This document shows, in pieces, positions 33,421 to 46,500 of a DNA stretch of 64,000 nt (its first letter is position 1; every line of letters begins with the position of its first letter). The notes beneath the pieces were generated by a model. It was not told where the DNA came from and did not search any database. It saw only the letters and a list, made by a program, of their open reading frames with translations. Position numbers and translations under genes: made by a program. Location: NCBI GenBank assembly GCA_963921425.1, contig OY992832.1, positions 19,070,835 through 19,134,834 on the forward strand. Direction: 5' to 3'. Origin of the DNA: Dryas octopetala. Its lineage: Eukaryota > Streptophyta > Magnoliopsida > Rosales > Rosaceae.

Positions 33421-36400
33421 TCATATTTTGGACCGTACTTTCTCAATGAGCTCTCTTCTGAGGATTTTTCCTGATGCTGACTTGGGGACACTGTTTGTGA
33501 ATGTTACTTTTTTTAGTCTTTTGAAAGGTGCAACCTGCCACAAGAATGTGAATTTGAGTGCAACAAAGAGCAATTTTGACATGGATGGAAATTGATTCAG
33601 ATCCCAGATGATCCAAGTTGTCTCCTTACCTGATTAGCTACAAAATTCTTGACATCTTCTTCTGTCAGTGAACTGTTTGGCGAGCGTACAACATATGCAA
33701 CCGGGACCTCACCAGCTTCAGCATCAGGAAACCTATAGGGTGGAAATAACTCAATCATTAAAGTTATGCAATTAGTACAAATGAATTTTGTGTGTCAAAA
33801 CTTACGGGATGACAACAGCATCTAATATTTCAGGGTGAGAAACTAGAAGCCCTTCAAGTTCAGCTGGTGCCACCTACAAAAGGACCAAGAAAGCAAACAA
33901 AATATGATTCAATAGAATAGTGTGGATAGAGCATGCTTACCCATTCCAAGAAAAAAAAAAAAAAAAGACAACCAGAAAGGTAAGTTTGAACTTCTAACCT
34001 TAATCTGACAGAATGAATATCCATCATTGACTAAATTTTCTAGTTGTGGTGACTAGATTTTCTAATTGAAACATTTGTCTGACACTCAAATTAAGTTTCT
34101 TTCCTAATAAATTTAACAGAAAGAAGTGTGCGTGTGTGTTGCTAATCTGCATTAATTTTCTTGGAGATACAAATATACAAATATCAGAGCTAATGTAAAG
34201 GCATGCCTGTACCTCTGTTCTATCTATGAAGTAATTAACCAACTGTTAAAATGAAAGGAAGTTGTTTTTATGTATATGATGTGTAGTTAGAAAAAAAACA
34301 CATTAGAAAATTTATTTCAAACTGAGAAGGAAATCGTGTAATTAGCCAAATGACAGGAGGTATTGCCGTTATATAGATAATAAAATCCAAACTGTATTCA
34401 AAAGAACAAAGAGCTCCATTTCTTTTCTCTTTTTTTTCCCCCCCCCACAGAAACTTATACCCAATATAAGAGCCAAAATTGCCTTTGATCCATTAATTGT
34501 TCAAGCTTTACCACGATAACTTACCTGAAAACCTTTATACTTAATGAGCTCTTTGATTCTGTCAACTACATAAAGTTGTCCGTCTTCATCAAAGTATCCA
34601 AGATCTCCCGTATGTACCCAACCATTTTTATCTAAAGTCATTTTGGTGGCCTGTGGGTTGTTGAAATAACCTGAAAATGAGTTATGTAATCATGGTGTTA
34701 TCATATGAATGAATAAAGCAAAAACCTATAGAGCATTAAACACAACTTTAAGAGAAAACCCTACTAATTTCTCTACCAAATTCAAACCAAATAGACTTAC
34801 AGTAGCCAAATCTAAAAGCAAAGGTTTCCAAACTGGCTACATTTAGAAATTTTATTGACCAAAGACATCCCTAACTTAAGGCCTTGGAGTTAGCCCAAGT
34901 GGTGAGGGTGGGAGGGGTAAAGATTAGGATTAGGCTACATCCAGGGTTCGATTCCCTCTAATGTAACAAAGAAAAAGACATCCTTAACTTGACAGTTCTC
35001 AGTGGAAACAGAGGGGACGTACTTCTGTTTGTTAAAATAGTACCTCATTTATTGATGTATCTTCAGTGACTGTTAAAAATGTTTACAATCCATGATAAAA
35101 AAAAAATAAACGGTTCCATGCTTTTGTTATTCTTGTAATTGCATAGTATTTAGTTACAAGCATACCGGCATACCCAACTTTAAATTTTCACTGTGGAAAC
35201 ATTCCATATCATATCTTCAGGGACAAAAGAGTGAATATTTTGAGGTAACGGTGCACGATACATATGGAGAAGAGTCTCCAATGCTCAAGTAAGCTAGTAT
35301 ATGGGCAAATGCAATGCCCAACTTGGGAGCATCACTGCAAGAGCTCTGCATATTATATATGCCACATGAGAAATAACAATGTTCCTGCATTTTCCCAACT
35401 TCAACCATACCCTTTCAAGTTGGTTCCAGCTCTCAAAAATACTTTAACAAACTCTTAGTTTGACAAAGTACCTCCACTGCCAATATCTGGCATCAGATTG
35501 GATAATTATCACCTAAACTCACCTACCTTGAGTTTCCTACTGCACACTGGCTGGTGTTGATTACACCTGTCCAAAGTGGAAAACTTTGTCCTTTGACACT
35601 AAAAAGTTCCAACCCTTAGACTCGTCATTAAATCCTGATTGAAGATCATATTTTCTACTGCATTATTTTTCATTAAGGGGGGACCAAGGTACCTCAAGTT
35701 TTGTCAAGGTGTTACTGCTTCAAATGTGAGCTAGCTGCCGGAGTAAAATTTACATAGGATGAATAATATGTCCATGTGTGCAGGACCACTCTTTTGAATA
35801 TCAACAACAAAGCAAATGAAAAACACACTTACCTTTCATCATATTAGGCCCCCTAACCCAAATCTCCCCCAACTGATTAGGAGGAAGAGGCTTCAGTGTA
35901 TCTACACTGATGATCTGAGATTCAACTCCTGAAACAAGTGTACCAGTTGAACCAGTATGTCGATTCCCTACTAGGCTATTCTCCACTGAAACAATTCCAC
36001 AGGTTTCTGTCATACCATAGCCCTGTAAAACAAGGAAACTTCTAAATCAGTGAGGAAGTTTTAAACTCCCAGCTACTGCACTGACAAAACCTTTAACATG
36101 AGGAAGGCAGTGAACTGCCAAGACCTTTGCAAGCCCCTAGTGTTGCAACATTAGACTATAGCCTCTCTCTACCACTACCCAATTTTCACAGTTCACATAA
36201 ATTGCATTCTACCAAAAGTTGCAATCCACTGTTAACATTATATTCAACACTCAAACTTTGACAACTTCTCACACAAATTGGAACAAATAGAACCTCAAAA
36301 TCATTATCTATCTGAAACATTCCAATTAAGCACGGTTATAAAATTGGGATTGCCATGATTAAGTACCTGAGCAACTACACCATCAGGAATAATTTTTGCG

Positions 36401-37380
36401 CACTCCTCCATCAACTCTTTCCCCAAAGGCGCTGCACCAGAGCCAATATGCTTCAAGGATGAAAGGTTATACTTCTTAACCACACTGTGCTTTGCCAGAG
36501 CAAGTATAATAGGAGGCACAACCCACAAATGGGTCACCTTATACTTCTCCACAGTCATCAATATCTGCTCAAGATTGAACCTAGCCATTGACACAACAGC
36601 ATTTCCCTTTTGCAGCTGCGTGTAGGTGAGAATAGCCAGTCCAAACACATGGAACATTGGCAAAACACAGAGGAACACACGGTGCACGTCTCCAGCCAGT
36701 TCTTGATCCATTGTAACCATGAGAGATGAGGCAATGAAATTCCTATGTGTCAGAATTACACCTTTGCTCAAGCCTGTTGTGCCCGAAGAGTACAAAAGCA
36801 CAGCGGTATCAGTCTGCTTAACATCAACCATTGGGAAATCTGAGACAGATCCAGATAACTTAACCAATTCATGAAAACTTACAACTCTTGAACTCGATGC
36901 AATATGCAAAGAAGAAGAAGATTGTGATCCCAGAATGACTGATGGAAGGTTAAAGCCCTTCACTTTTTCCCATAATTCAGGAACTGTTATAACAAGCTTG
37001 GGATTGGAGTCTTTCACTTGCTTGGAGAGCTCTGAAACAGTGTAGAGAGGATTGGAAGTGGTTGCAATGGCACCAATCGCTATGACACCGAGCAAGCAGA
37101 TGGGGAATTGGATTGAATTCGGAGCAAAAATGAGGACAACATCGTTTTTCTTAATACCCAGATGGAGTAAGCCATGGGAGACCTTGATGACCATGGACTT
37201 GAACTGGGTGAAGGACAAGGTTTCAGAGGAGTCAGCATCAATAAGGGCAGGTTTGTGTGGGTAAGAAGAGGAGTTTCTGAAGAGGAATGAGACCATGGAG
37301 AGGTTGGGGTCTCTGGGTAGGACCAAAGGAGGTCTAAGAGACCTGAAAATCCCATCTCGGCCATAACCAGATTTCTCCAT
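33421..37380 (-). CDS. 4-coumarate-CoA ligase-like protein (4CLL7 clade), copy b
   Basis: Intact tandem paralogue of the gene at 19303-23261, same predicted acyl-CoA ligase role. Exons (minus): 37380-36367, 36022-35833, 34670-34525, 33873-33806, 33732-33630, 33534-33421; 544 residues with the same SKI C-terminus. Exons 1-2 carry about a dozen residue differences from copy a (e.g. ILPRD to [14 protein letters not shown] to [20 protein letters not shown] to [11 protein letters not shown]); exons 3-6 and their introns are identical apart from one poly-A length. No disabling change is seen, so both genes are probably active. A TATA-like tctataaaa is at 37453-37445. Whether the residue changes alter substrate preference cannot be told from sequence. 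Confidence 0.93.
34881..34969 (+). repeat. tRNA-like (SINE-type) fragment in 4CL-like b intron 2
   Basis: Identical to the unit A copy at 20762-20850, with A-box-like and B-box-like motifs. It lies within the identity tract shared by the two genes. Confidence 0.5.
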
Positions 37381-38255
37381 TAATGCAAAGTATGCAAGAA
37401 ATGGCTAATTGGGTCTGTGTGTGTGTGTCTGTGTTGGATTAGAATTTTATAGAGGATGGAGTTCTAATGGCTTATCAGCAGAGCAGCAGTAGCACACAAA
37501 TCAAAGTGTGATGAATGATTCTCGTGATGATGAGGAAGGTGGTCAAAATGTGGGTACATTCTTAATTTCTTACCCAAAAGGTGATTACCTAAAAGGGTTG
37601 ATTATTTTCCTTTTTTCTTGGATAAAAAAATGGGTTTTGGATGAAACAAAATGAAAATGGAATTTATCTAAAGATTTACATAACAAGTAAACAACTAGAC
37701 AAAATAGGTAATGGCCAGTGTAATGCCGTAATGGTTCAGTTTCTGTTTGGTGTTCCAAAGACTCAGTTATTGTCTTATTGATAAACATTAAACGGCTAAG
37801 AATCTGCCAACAGACGGGCAATTTAGTTTTGCACGTCATGCATGATTCAGGAGTGTTGTTGTCTTACTTTGACATGAATCATGATGATTGATGAGGAGTT
37901 TTTATTGCTTTCAGTATTTTCACTAATAGATTGAGAATAAATATATCGAATAATAGCTTGACGATGAAATTGATGGGTCATTACTGTCCCTGCGGAGTGG
38001 TCCCTAGTCATTACTTTGACATGAATCATGATAAGGAGTTTTTATTGTTTTCAGTATTTTCACTAATAGATTGAGAATAAATATATTGAATAATAGCTTA
38101 TCTAAAAATATACTTAAATGATAACTCTTGAAAACATAACAAATTGAAATATATCAGCAACTAAATACTTTACCATCCATGACACGTGCACCTTTCTAGA
38201 AAGAATATAAGTTAGCAACTCGTCTCCTCTACTTCAATTAGTATACATGATGTAG
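37381..38255. other. 4CL-like b promoter and right end of unit B
   Basis: Promoter region with the conserved TATA-like box (37445-37453, minus). Homology to unit A ends near 38009, followed by a local repeat of ~80 bp and AT-rich DNA up to the hAT-like element. Confidence 0.5.
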
Positions 38256-38757
38256 ATGTAAATTAGGGGTGGGCAATGGGCCGGGTCCGGCTGGGCTTGG
38301 GCTTTAATACACAAGTCCAAGGTCCGTCCATCGGGTCTTGGCTTGCGGGCTTAGAGGGCCGGGCCAGGCTAGGCCCGAATGGGCGGCCCAGAAAGAGCCC
38401 AAAGTCTGTTTAGACACATATATATCTTTTAAAAAATATATGATATTTTGGCTATGTTGTGATTTGAACATGAGACCTCACATAACAAGCTTCAACTCTC
38501 AACCAACTGAACTGATTAGTTTGTTTGTTAAGTTTGTGAATTATAACATATTTAATAGCTCTCTTTCGTTTACTTAATTCAATAAATTATTAATATGTTT
38601 ATTAAGTTATTATATAATACTATTATGTTAGTAATAGTGTAATACCATAAATAATAAACTTTTAAAATTATATACAACATTACAACTATAATAAAACATA
38701 AATGTACATATGTTTTATTATATATTTTATTACATATTTTTATAAACAAATAATGCA

Positions 38758-39360
38758 ATTGTGTTTTCAACGATCCGAACCGTTCAAATTTTAGTTCCTC
38801 ACTCAAACATAATTCGTGTAAAAAATAAGCTCAATCGGAGATGTAAAAGTGACATAACGGTGGTTGAATTAATGAGCAATCGTGATTTTTCTAATGGTAA
38901 TCGAATGGGTAGATGAATTTCGATTTGGCCGATTTTTTGTAAGGATGATATTTGACTATGAACATAGAAAATGAACGGGTCAGATTGTTGGAATCACGTT
39001 GTGGTCTTTATAATTACTGAAAGAACAAGATTTCAACGGGAAAGTTATTAGAATTATACTCTTCAAGTGTATTTATATGTAGAAGCTCACATATTGATCG
39101 TGTTTTCAACGATTCGAACCGTTCAAACTTTAGTTCCCCACTCAAAGAGAATCTTTGCAAAAAATTAGCTCAATCGGAGATGTAAGAGGGACGTAACGGT
39201 GGTCGAATTAATAAATGATCGTGGTTTTTTTAATGATAATCGAACATTCGAATGGGTAGATGAATTCCTATTTGGCCGATTTTTTGTAAAGATGATCTTT
39301 GACTATTAACATAAAAAATGAAAGGTTCAGATCGTTGAATTAATGAACGATCGTGATTTA
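38758..39360. repeat. two direct MITE-like units in the foldback centre
   Basis: Similar ~250-bp units at ~38758-39005 and ~39099-39360, each starting gttttcaacgat-cgaaccgttc and containing gctcaatcggagatgtaa and gatttggccgattttttgtaa. Each unit is itself partly palindromic. Related wording occurs in the MITEs at 15.4 and 56 kb. Confidence 0.6.
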
Positions 39361-39441
39361 ATAACTTTAATTATAGTTGTATTATAAAAGTTTATTATAA
39401 TAACTTTAACAACTATAGTTGTAAATTTGTAATGTTGTATA

Positions 39442-40877
39442 CAAGGAATAAAATTTCGAGTTTCGAGAAAATTTCAATAGAAATTTCGATGGAAATTTCG
39501 ACGGAAATTTCGAAGATTTTTAAATTTCGACAAAAATTAGACGGAAACGATGGAAATTGCTATCAAAATACGGAAATTTTGAATGAAATTTTACCATATA
39601 TTTATTTAACATATTATCTACTATATTGATAAAAAACATTGAAGAAACCAAATTATATGGTAGATTTCATGTGATATGTGATAAATATAATGCGCGCTGG
39701 AGGTAAATACTGTTAAATAAAATTAATATAATGAATAAATAAAATTATTATATTTTTTATACTCTATAATCTATACACTAAACCCAATACTTTATATGTC
39801 ATAATATTACATTAAACCTCATACACTCTATATTTTTTAAGATATGATATAAAATATTAAGATTTATGCCTTTTAGAGTTTTTAATTATTTTTTATATAG
39901 AAATGTATTATGATTTAGGGTTTAAAGATAACTAAACGAAATCCCAAAACAATCAAACGAAACTCCAAATTTTTTTTTTTTTTTTTCCAATTGCCCAAAG
40001 ATTTCAAATCCTAATTGACCCTAAACTTTTTTTTTTTTTCTCTTTTTTTCTTTTATTTTTTTTTTCTTTTCTTTTTTTTCTTTTCTTTTTTTTTTCTTTT
40101 TCTTTCCTTTTTTTTCCTTTTCTTTTTTTCTTCTTTCCTTCCTAATCCTACTTCCACTTCTCCACGTGATGGATGGCGTGAGCATTGAGCAGAACTGCAT
40201 AAGTTGTGCACTGACAACTGACATAATTGACATTATTATAAATTAACAATGTGTGGTTTGAAACTGATATGTGAAAGTGTGAAACTAGAAGGTCCCATAC
40301 GTTTGTCCTCAGCTCAATAGTATTTGACGCTTCTAATACCATAACCAACAACCAAAATATCTCATTCTCAAGGTCTCATAGAGTCATAGGCTTGTGCAGA
40401 ACCTTTTTCTTCCTTTTTTACTTTTTCTTCCTTTTTCTTTTTTTTCTTTTTCTTTCCTTTTCTTTCCCTCCTGGCTTCCATCTTCATTTCTTCTCTCCTA
40501 GCCGCCGCGACTCACTCAGCAAGTCAGCATATGGTATAATATCAAACCTCCTTCTCTTCTCTCTCCTCCTGTCCTCCCTCTCCAGCGCCACTCTCTCTCC
40601 CAAGTCCCTCCCCGATCTCCCTCTCTCCCTCCCCTGATCTGATTTTCTTCCTCCCCACTCTCTTCTCTCTTCTTTCTCCTTCCTCCCCAATCACGCAGTG
40701 GCTGACTTTGTAACTGGCAAGGAGAAGACAGACATAAAAATGGTGGGTTTGTTGCTCGAAACGAAATTTCGCCAAATTTCGGCAAAATATTGGCGAAAAA
40801 TTCATGAACTAGTGTTAAAATTTCTATACCCTCAAAAAACGAAATTTTCGGCGAAATTTTCGAAATTTAACTCCTTG
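39442..40877. mobile_element. hAT-like element nested in the foldback right arm
   Basis: Inverted ends caaggaataaaatttcga / caaggagttaaatttcga, with a perfect 8-bp duplication gttgtata (39434-39441 and 40878-40885). Both ends hold many short aaatttcg/cgaaattt motifs, typical of the subterminal transposase-binding arrays of hAT elements. The interior contains a long T-rich pyrimidine tract (~40030-40140) and a CT-rich block (~40400-40690), which create spurious open frames. No transposase gene, so non-autonomous. Confidence 0.78.
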
Positions 40878-41327
40878 GTTGTATATAAGTTTAAAAGTTT
40901 ATTATTTATGGTATTACATAGTTTATACTATTATTATTTATTAACATTATATGATTATAATAACTTAATAAGCATATTAATAATTTATTAGAGTATACAA
41001 ATAAAAAACCTATTAAATATGTTATGATTCACCAATTAGACAAATAAACTAGTCAGCTCAGTTGGTTGAAAGTTAAAGTTTGTTCTATGAGGTCTCTCAT
41101 GTTTGATTCACAACATAGCCAAAATCATAAATTTTTTTATTGAAATTGTGTGTAAATGGGCTCTGGGCCGGGCCTAAGTGGGCGGCCCGGGCTTCGGGCG
41201 GCCCGTGGGCTTCAAGGGAATGGCCCAAGCCCAGCCCAATGACTATTTGGGTCAGGCCAGGCCGACCTAAATTTCGGGCCAAATCGGGCTTCGAGCCTTG
41301 GGCTTTTTGGTGACCTCTAATATAAAT

Positions 41328-42417
41328 ATTATTTGCATATGATAACATAACTAAAATATTTTGAATTGTTATTTGTGTGAAATATGTGAGGACATGTATA
41401 ATACTGAAAGTTCCTCAAAGACCAAAAAACAAGTGGTTAGACTTTTTTGTTTCTTTTTGGTCCATCTACTTAATGGTTTCAAATTTAATGCATTCCTAGG
41501 TAAGGGGACAAGATGCTCATTTAGCAGCTATTAAACCAATTAGTTGTTAATGTAGTGGTATTTCTCTTTATTTTTTAAAGAGATTCTAAATTTGAATTAT
41601 CTTTCCAAATAAATAAAAAATGTTAAATAATGATTATACACATAATTAAAATAGTAAATTAGATTTTACTACCAAATCATTAATTTACTGGGTAAGAAGG
41701 ACATTGAGATACTATCTTGATTTAAAGGACAATTCTTATACGTAAAGCACATCTGTGAACGTAAATTAGGTCACCGAGCACTAAGCATGTGTATTTGCAT
41801 CTGCATTTTTTGAGTTGCATCTGCTTGGCAGGTGCACTTGCATATGCTCAGCATGTGCATCTGTATATTAAGGTGCATCTACATTTTTTGAGCTACATTT
41901 GTTCGGCATGTGATTTGTATATTGAGTTGCATCTGCAAAAATACATACATTTTTGCAGATGCGCCCTAGCGCTTGGATCTGGAAATTACTGGCCTCCTTC
42001 AAGGTTCCGGTGATGAGTTATAGTGAGGAGAAGAGAGAGAGACAAAAATATACAGAGAAATAGAGAGATCGGCAAAAGATGAGAGAGTGCGGACAATGAG
42101 AGAAAGAGCAGCAAACGAAGAGAGAGAAAGAAAGAGAGAGAAAGAGAGATTATAGGGGAGATCGAACAAAGGTAGGAGAATATCATAGAGAGAGACAACA
42201 ATCTATTTTTTTAAAAGGTGGGTTTAAAACTAATTAGGTGGACCTTTTTATAATTTAGGTAAAATAGGTGGGTTAATTTATCATTAAGAGTCCAGGACTT
42301 TATAATTATTATCTATATGTTTTTTAGTTCATTTAAGTCCACTGATTAGTTTATATCTTTTCACTATATATCTATACTTAGAAAATAGGTAAAGTCTACA
42401 ACTCTAACTACCACACA
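41328..42417. other. intergenic DNA, no recognised gene
   Basis: AT-rich. A tandem-like stretch at ~41790-41970 repeats gtgcatctg/ttgcatctgc motifs, and ~42020-42170 is GA-rich. The reverse-strand open frame there is low complexity. Confidence 0.4.
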
Positions 42418-42924
42418 TATATTAAGAGGGCTGTTATTTGCACACTTCTAAATTTCTTTTTGCACACCATTTCCTCACTTTTTCTCACTTAACACCCCCA
42501 CTCTCTCCCACAATTAACATTTCTCATATAAACACCCCTCACAATTACCAAAATATCCCAACTTATACACACCCCTCCCAAAACCTAGACAACACACACC
42601 CCACCCCGACACCTCTCTCAGCCACCCCCACCGCCGGCAAGGTCGCCGGCGGGGTTGCCGGCGGCTCAACCCTTCCCTTCTCTCTCTCCCCCTCTCCTTT
42701 TCTTTTTCTCCTTCCATTTCTCTTCTTCCCTCTGCCATCCCCCTCCCCTCCCCCTGCCGCACCCCCACAGACCACAAACTTCCATACACAGCCCACCCCC
42801 ACCCCCTCCCTCGCTCCTCCCCCCACCCAAGTTGCACACATGCATGCAGAGCCGCCAAGACCACGCCGACCACCCAACCTACCCAGCTCGCCGGAGAAGA
42901 AAACCAAAAAAATAAAAAATTGGA

Positions 42925-43058
42925 GCAGGTTCGGTGGACCAGTGCCGAACCCGGTGGTTTCGTTCAGTAGGTACCCACCAAACAATCATATTCTATTCGG
43001 CAGGTACCTGTCGAACGAAACCACCGGGTTCAGCACTGGTCCGCCGAACCCGCTGTAA
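42925..43058. repeat. internal hairpin in the hAT-like element
   Basis: A ~130-bp imperfect palindrome: gcaggttcggtggaccagtg at the left pairs with cactggtccgccgaacccgc at the right, and further in ggtggtttcgtt pairs with aacgaaaccacc. The loop is around aatcatattc. Confidence 0.82.
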
Positions 43059-43103
43059 TTTTTTTTTTTTTTGGTTGTCTGCTTGGGTGAGAGGAGAAAG
43101 GGA

Positions 43104-43106
<3 letters not shown>

Positions 43107-43152
<46 letters not shown>
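43107..43152 (+). repeat. (GA)n microsatellite
   Basis: About 22 GA dinucleotides within the hAT-like element. Confidence 0.95.
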
Positions 43153-43155
<3 letters not shown>

Positions 43156-43512
43156 GAATGTGGTGGTGGCTGTGTTGTAGGTGGTGCACGCGGGGAGGTG
43201 GGGGAGGAGAGGAGGGGAGGGCTCGGGGGAAGGTGGTTGGGGTGGGGGAAAGAAGAAGAAGAGAAAGGGTGGAGGGTGGAGGGTGGAGGGTGGGGGGTGG
43301 GCTTCGACGGTGAAGAAGAAAAAAAAAAAAAGATGGAGATGGGAAGATGGGGTGTGTACGAGGGAGGGGGGGATGAGGATGGGGGTGTGTGGGTGAGGGG
43401 AGGGGAGGGCCAAATGGTCTTTTCCCTTGAGTTTTTTTTTTTTTTTTTTTTTTTCAGAAAGGGTGTGCAAAAAGAAATTTAAGGGTGTGCAAATAGTAAC
43501 CCTCTATATTAA

Positions 43513-46500
43513 TTACTCTTAAGCACAAAAATCGTTTTTATTTTAATTGGAAATACACCTGATAACAAATTTAAACTAAAAGACATTTTATGTGCATACA
43601 TGCGTCTGTCAGCGTAAAATTGATCATTGAGCGCTCGACATATTCATTATCAATTCAGGTGCATTTGCATTTTGAGCTACGTTTGCAACTACTGAATCCT
43701 CGGCGCTAATTTTTATCTTGGAAGTTAAGTCTGCAATAGCTAGTCTTGTGTTTAAGAAAATTACGTTTTTTTTCCCTTCTAATTAAAGCACCCTATATAT
43801 AATATGTTACAAAATACCTTAGAATACACCTCAACGTTAGGTACTTCGGTATTGGCAAACATTGAAGTATTTAGGGTTTTACTTCATTTGAGTGCCATGT
43901 GAAGTATTTGAACAATAGGCAAAGCATAGCTTAGCCGCAGTGTAACAATGTGTTGAATAGGAGTAGGTTGCAACATAATTTTTTTTTTTTTTTTTTTCTT
44001 TAAAAAAAAATTACAATTTAATATCACAAATGCAACTAACTCATTGAATAATAGTAAGTTGCAACATAAATATTTTTGTTTTTTTATTAAGAAACAAATT
44101 ACAATTGAATATCAAAAAACACAACTAACTCTTGCGGACAGTGGTGGATCCAGGATCCTTAACCTGGGAGGTTATGGTTAGGTGGAGGCCGGCGCCGCGA
44201 AGCGGTGGCAAAATTTTTTAGGGACCGGGCAGGTGACCGACTGCGGTGGTGGGGGATTGTCGGATGGCGACCTAGGTGTAGTTGCAAATGGGTGTGGGTT
44301 TTGGGAATTTTGGGAGGAATTTTGCGGATGGGTGGGGGTTTAGTGTAGGGAAAACTGAAAAAGGGTGTTTCATGAATCCAAAAAATTGAAAAAAAAAAAA
44401 AATGCAGGACGTAGTCACGCAGGCCTCTCTCAGGCATTTCGTCGAGCAGGTGCTGCGCGCAGGGTGTCGCTGTCCAAGCTTGGGGGGTCGTCGTCCGAGG
44501 CTTTGGGGGGTCGTGGTGTCGCTGTCAAGGGCTTCGTGGCTATGTTTCCATGGAGTTTGGGGGGTCACCCAAAAACCACCGAAAATTAAAAATTAAAAAA
44601 AGTCAGAATTTTATTTACCTTTCACCAAGGAGCTTCGTGGTCGACGAAGAGCAGCTACAAGAACAAGTGATACAATGAGAACTCAACTCGAATGAAACGT
44701 AATTAATATTCAAAATAATAAATTAATTACCAATTAAATGATATACGAAATCAACTTAAAATTAAAGGTAATTAGTATGAAAATCATAATTAAAGATTGC
44801 TTAATATAAGGAATTAATTGACATAACATTAAAACTAGTCATTTGTCAACTAAAGGGCAAAATGGGCATTCAAAATAAATAAAAAATACAGCAAAAATAA
44901 AAATTCAACGTAGCAAGGTGAAATAGGGCCTAAATTGATAACAAAAAAACAGTGGGGTAACTGGGTTTTTATCCAATTAAGTATAATTCAACAAGTTTTA
45001 AGAACCAACCTTAGAGCCATCAACATTCAGCTTATAAGAACTATAAAGGGGAGGTTCCCAAGCTAATTAATAGGCTTGCATTCTCGATGGCTTACTGGTA
45101 GTAGACAAGTTAGCCATGAACTAATAAGGGGAATACTTGATAATACAAGTAGCAAGCATAGCAGGCAGCTTAAAATTATGGTCAAAGACAGCACTACACC
45201 TCAACTTCCATAGAAATCAAGCAGCTACAACAAAGAGGAGGTTCCAAGGTATGTTCAAGTGGCTGGGGGAGGAGATTTCATATTAGCTACACGCCAGTCA
45301 GAGAGACTACCAAAATTGGTCAACCTCAGGTGAACATGTTGGCATAAAGAGCTTCAAACCTCCTAGGTTATAATCAACCAAAACATGCTTCTGAATTTCT
45401 AAATCATTCCAATAGATAGAACAAGTGGGATCATGAGTCATGCGCCTCTTAGATCTTTGATCATTAGTGAGAAGCTGCTCCTTTTAAACCTAAAATTCAA
45501 TCACATAATTATGGGATTAAGGAAGGAACTTCTTCTCCACTTGGGCTCGTCAAAGGCCGCCGGAAAGATGGGAGGGGCATGGAGAATGCTTTGGGTGAGA
45601 AAATTTTCCTATGTGACCATAACACCACGTGGCAGTATAACCAATCTATTAAAATTACAACACGTGTATAATTATTAAAATCTAAAACCTAAATTCTAAA
45701 TTTGTAAATTCATTGTCCACCTACATTATAACACATAGCTTGGTAATAGTGTTACAACCACACCAAAAATATTTTTGCTTAAGATTCTTGTACATCGGGA
45801 TTGAAGGGCTGATGTGTTTTTTATTTAATTTTATTTAGTCAAATATGAAGAATAAACAAATTATTTATTCCTAACCCACTTTGCTATATCATCATATTAA
45901 CACTTGAGAAGTTGTGATCAAAATAGCACATGAATATATTAATTCTAAATAGTTAATTATATTTAACCACGATTACTATAAATGACACTATGATGGTCAT
46001 GCTCACCAACTAACAAAGGTAACAATGAGAGATTCTTCAAAAGGGCGGTTGTGTCATCTGTTTGGTATGACTTTTAAAGATATACTGACATGTGTGCATA
46101 TTTTAAGTAAGATTTACAATTTTTAAAGTAAACAGTACACATGACGCCATAACACTGAATGGTCGTACCATACACGTGGTTAGACATATTTTGTATTTGT
46201 CCCCCTCATCTAGCCTTATTTATAACTGACCCAATATTTTTGTAGTTTTTCTTTTGGAATTATAATAATTTTTTAGGAGTTCGAGTCTCTAGTTCAACCT
46301 TTAGAGATAGGCAGCAAGGAAGGTAAAATTTTTTGTGAATCCCTTAGGCCCAACGTGGATTGTCTACCATTGACCAGCCTAAAGAATTAGTCTGGTGCGA
46401 AAAAGCTGGTGTGATTACTAGTTGATTAATTTTGTTTTTAAAGAGCTCATATGTGCATGTGTGTTTACTAGTTTACCGTTGACTCTCACACTCAAATTAT

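Larger units (their letters stand above)
23984..38009 (+). repeat. tandem duplication unit B (MIR530b + 4CL-like b)
   Basis: Direct repeat of 13234-23925. It is longer because of the 6.87-kb Copia insertion and lacks the ~3-kb MULE block of unit A. A short local tandem duplication follows its right end (the ~37870-37965 sequence recurs at ~38022-38100). Confidence 0.92.
38264..41319. mobile_element. hAT-like foldback element with long inverted arms
   Basis: Ends taggggtgggc and, inverted, tagaggtcacc, flanked by atgtaaat (38256-38263) and atataaat (41320-41327): an 8-bp duplication with one mismatch, as in hAT elements. The arms (left ~38264-38740; right ~40886-41319 plus 39360-39441) are imperfect inverted repeats of over 400 bp. 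They are rich in gggcc/ggcccg near the ends and carry a tRNA-like A/B-box motif (~38470-38540 and its partner). The right arm is split by the element at 39442-40877. No transposase gene. Confidence 0.68.
42426..43504. mobile_element. non-autonomous hAT-like element, 1,079 bp
   Basis: Inverted ends of about 44 bp (gagggctgttatttgcaca / gagggttactatttgcaca) and a perfect 8-bp duplication tatattaa (42418-42425 and 43505-43512). The interior is C-rich, then G-rich, with a (GA)n tract at ~43107-43152 and a strong internal hairpin. Several overlapping open frames on both strands are low-complexity and show no domain. Confidence 0.82.

Noticed and set aside
40021-40805. Lys-rich, Arg-rich and Phe/Ser-rich open frames
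   Set aside because: Products of pyrimidine tracts within the inner hAT-like element.
42438-43482. Open frames across 42.4-43.5 kb on both strands
   Set aside because: Low-complexity translations of C-, G- and GA-rich DNA inside a non-autonomous hAT-like element.
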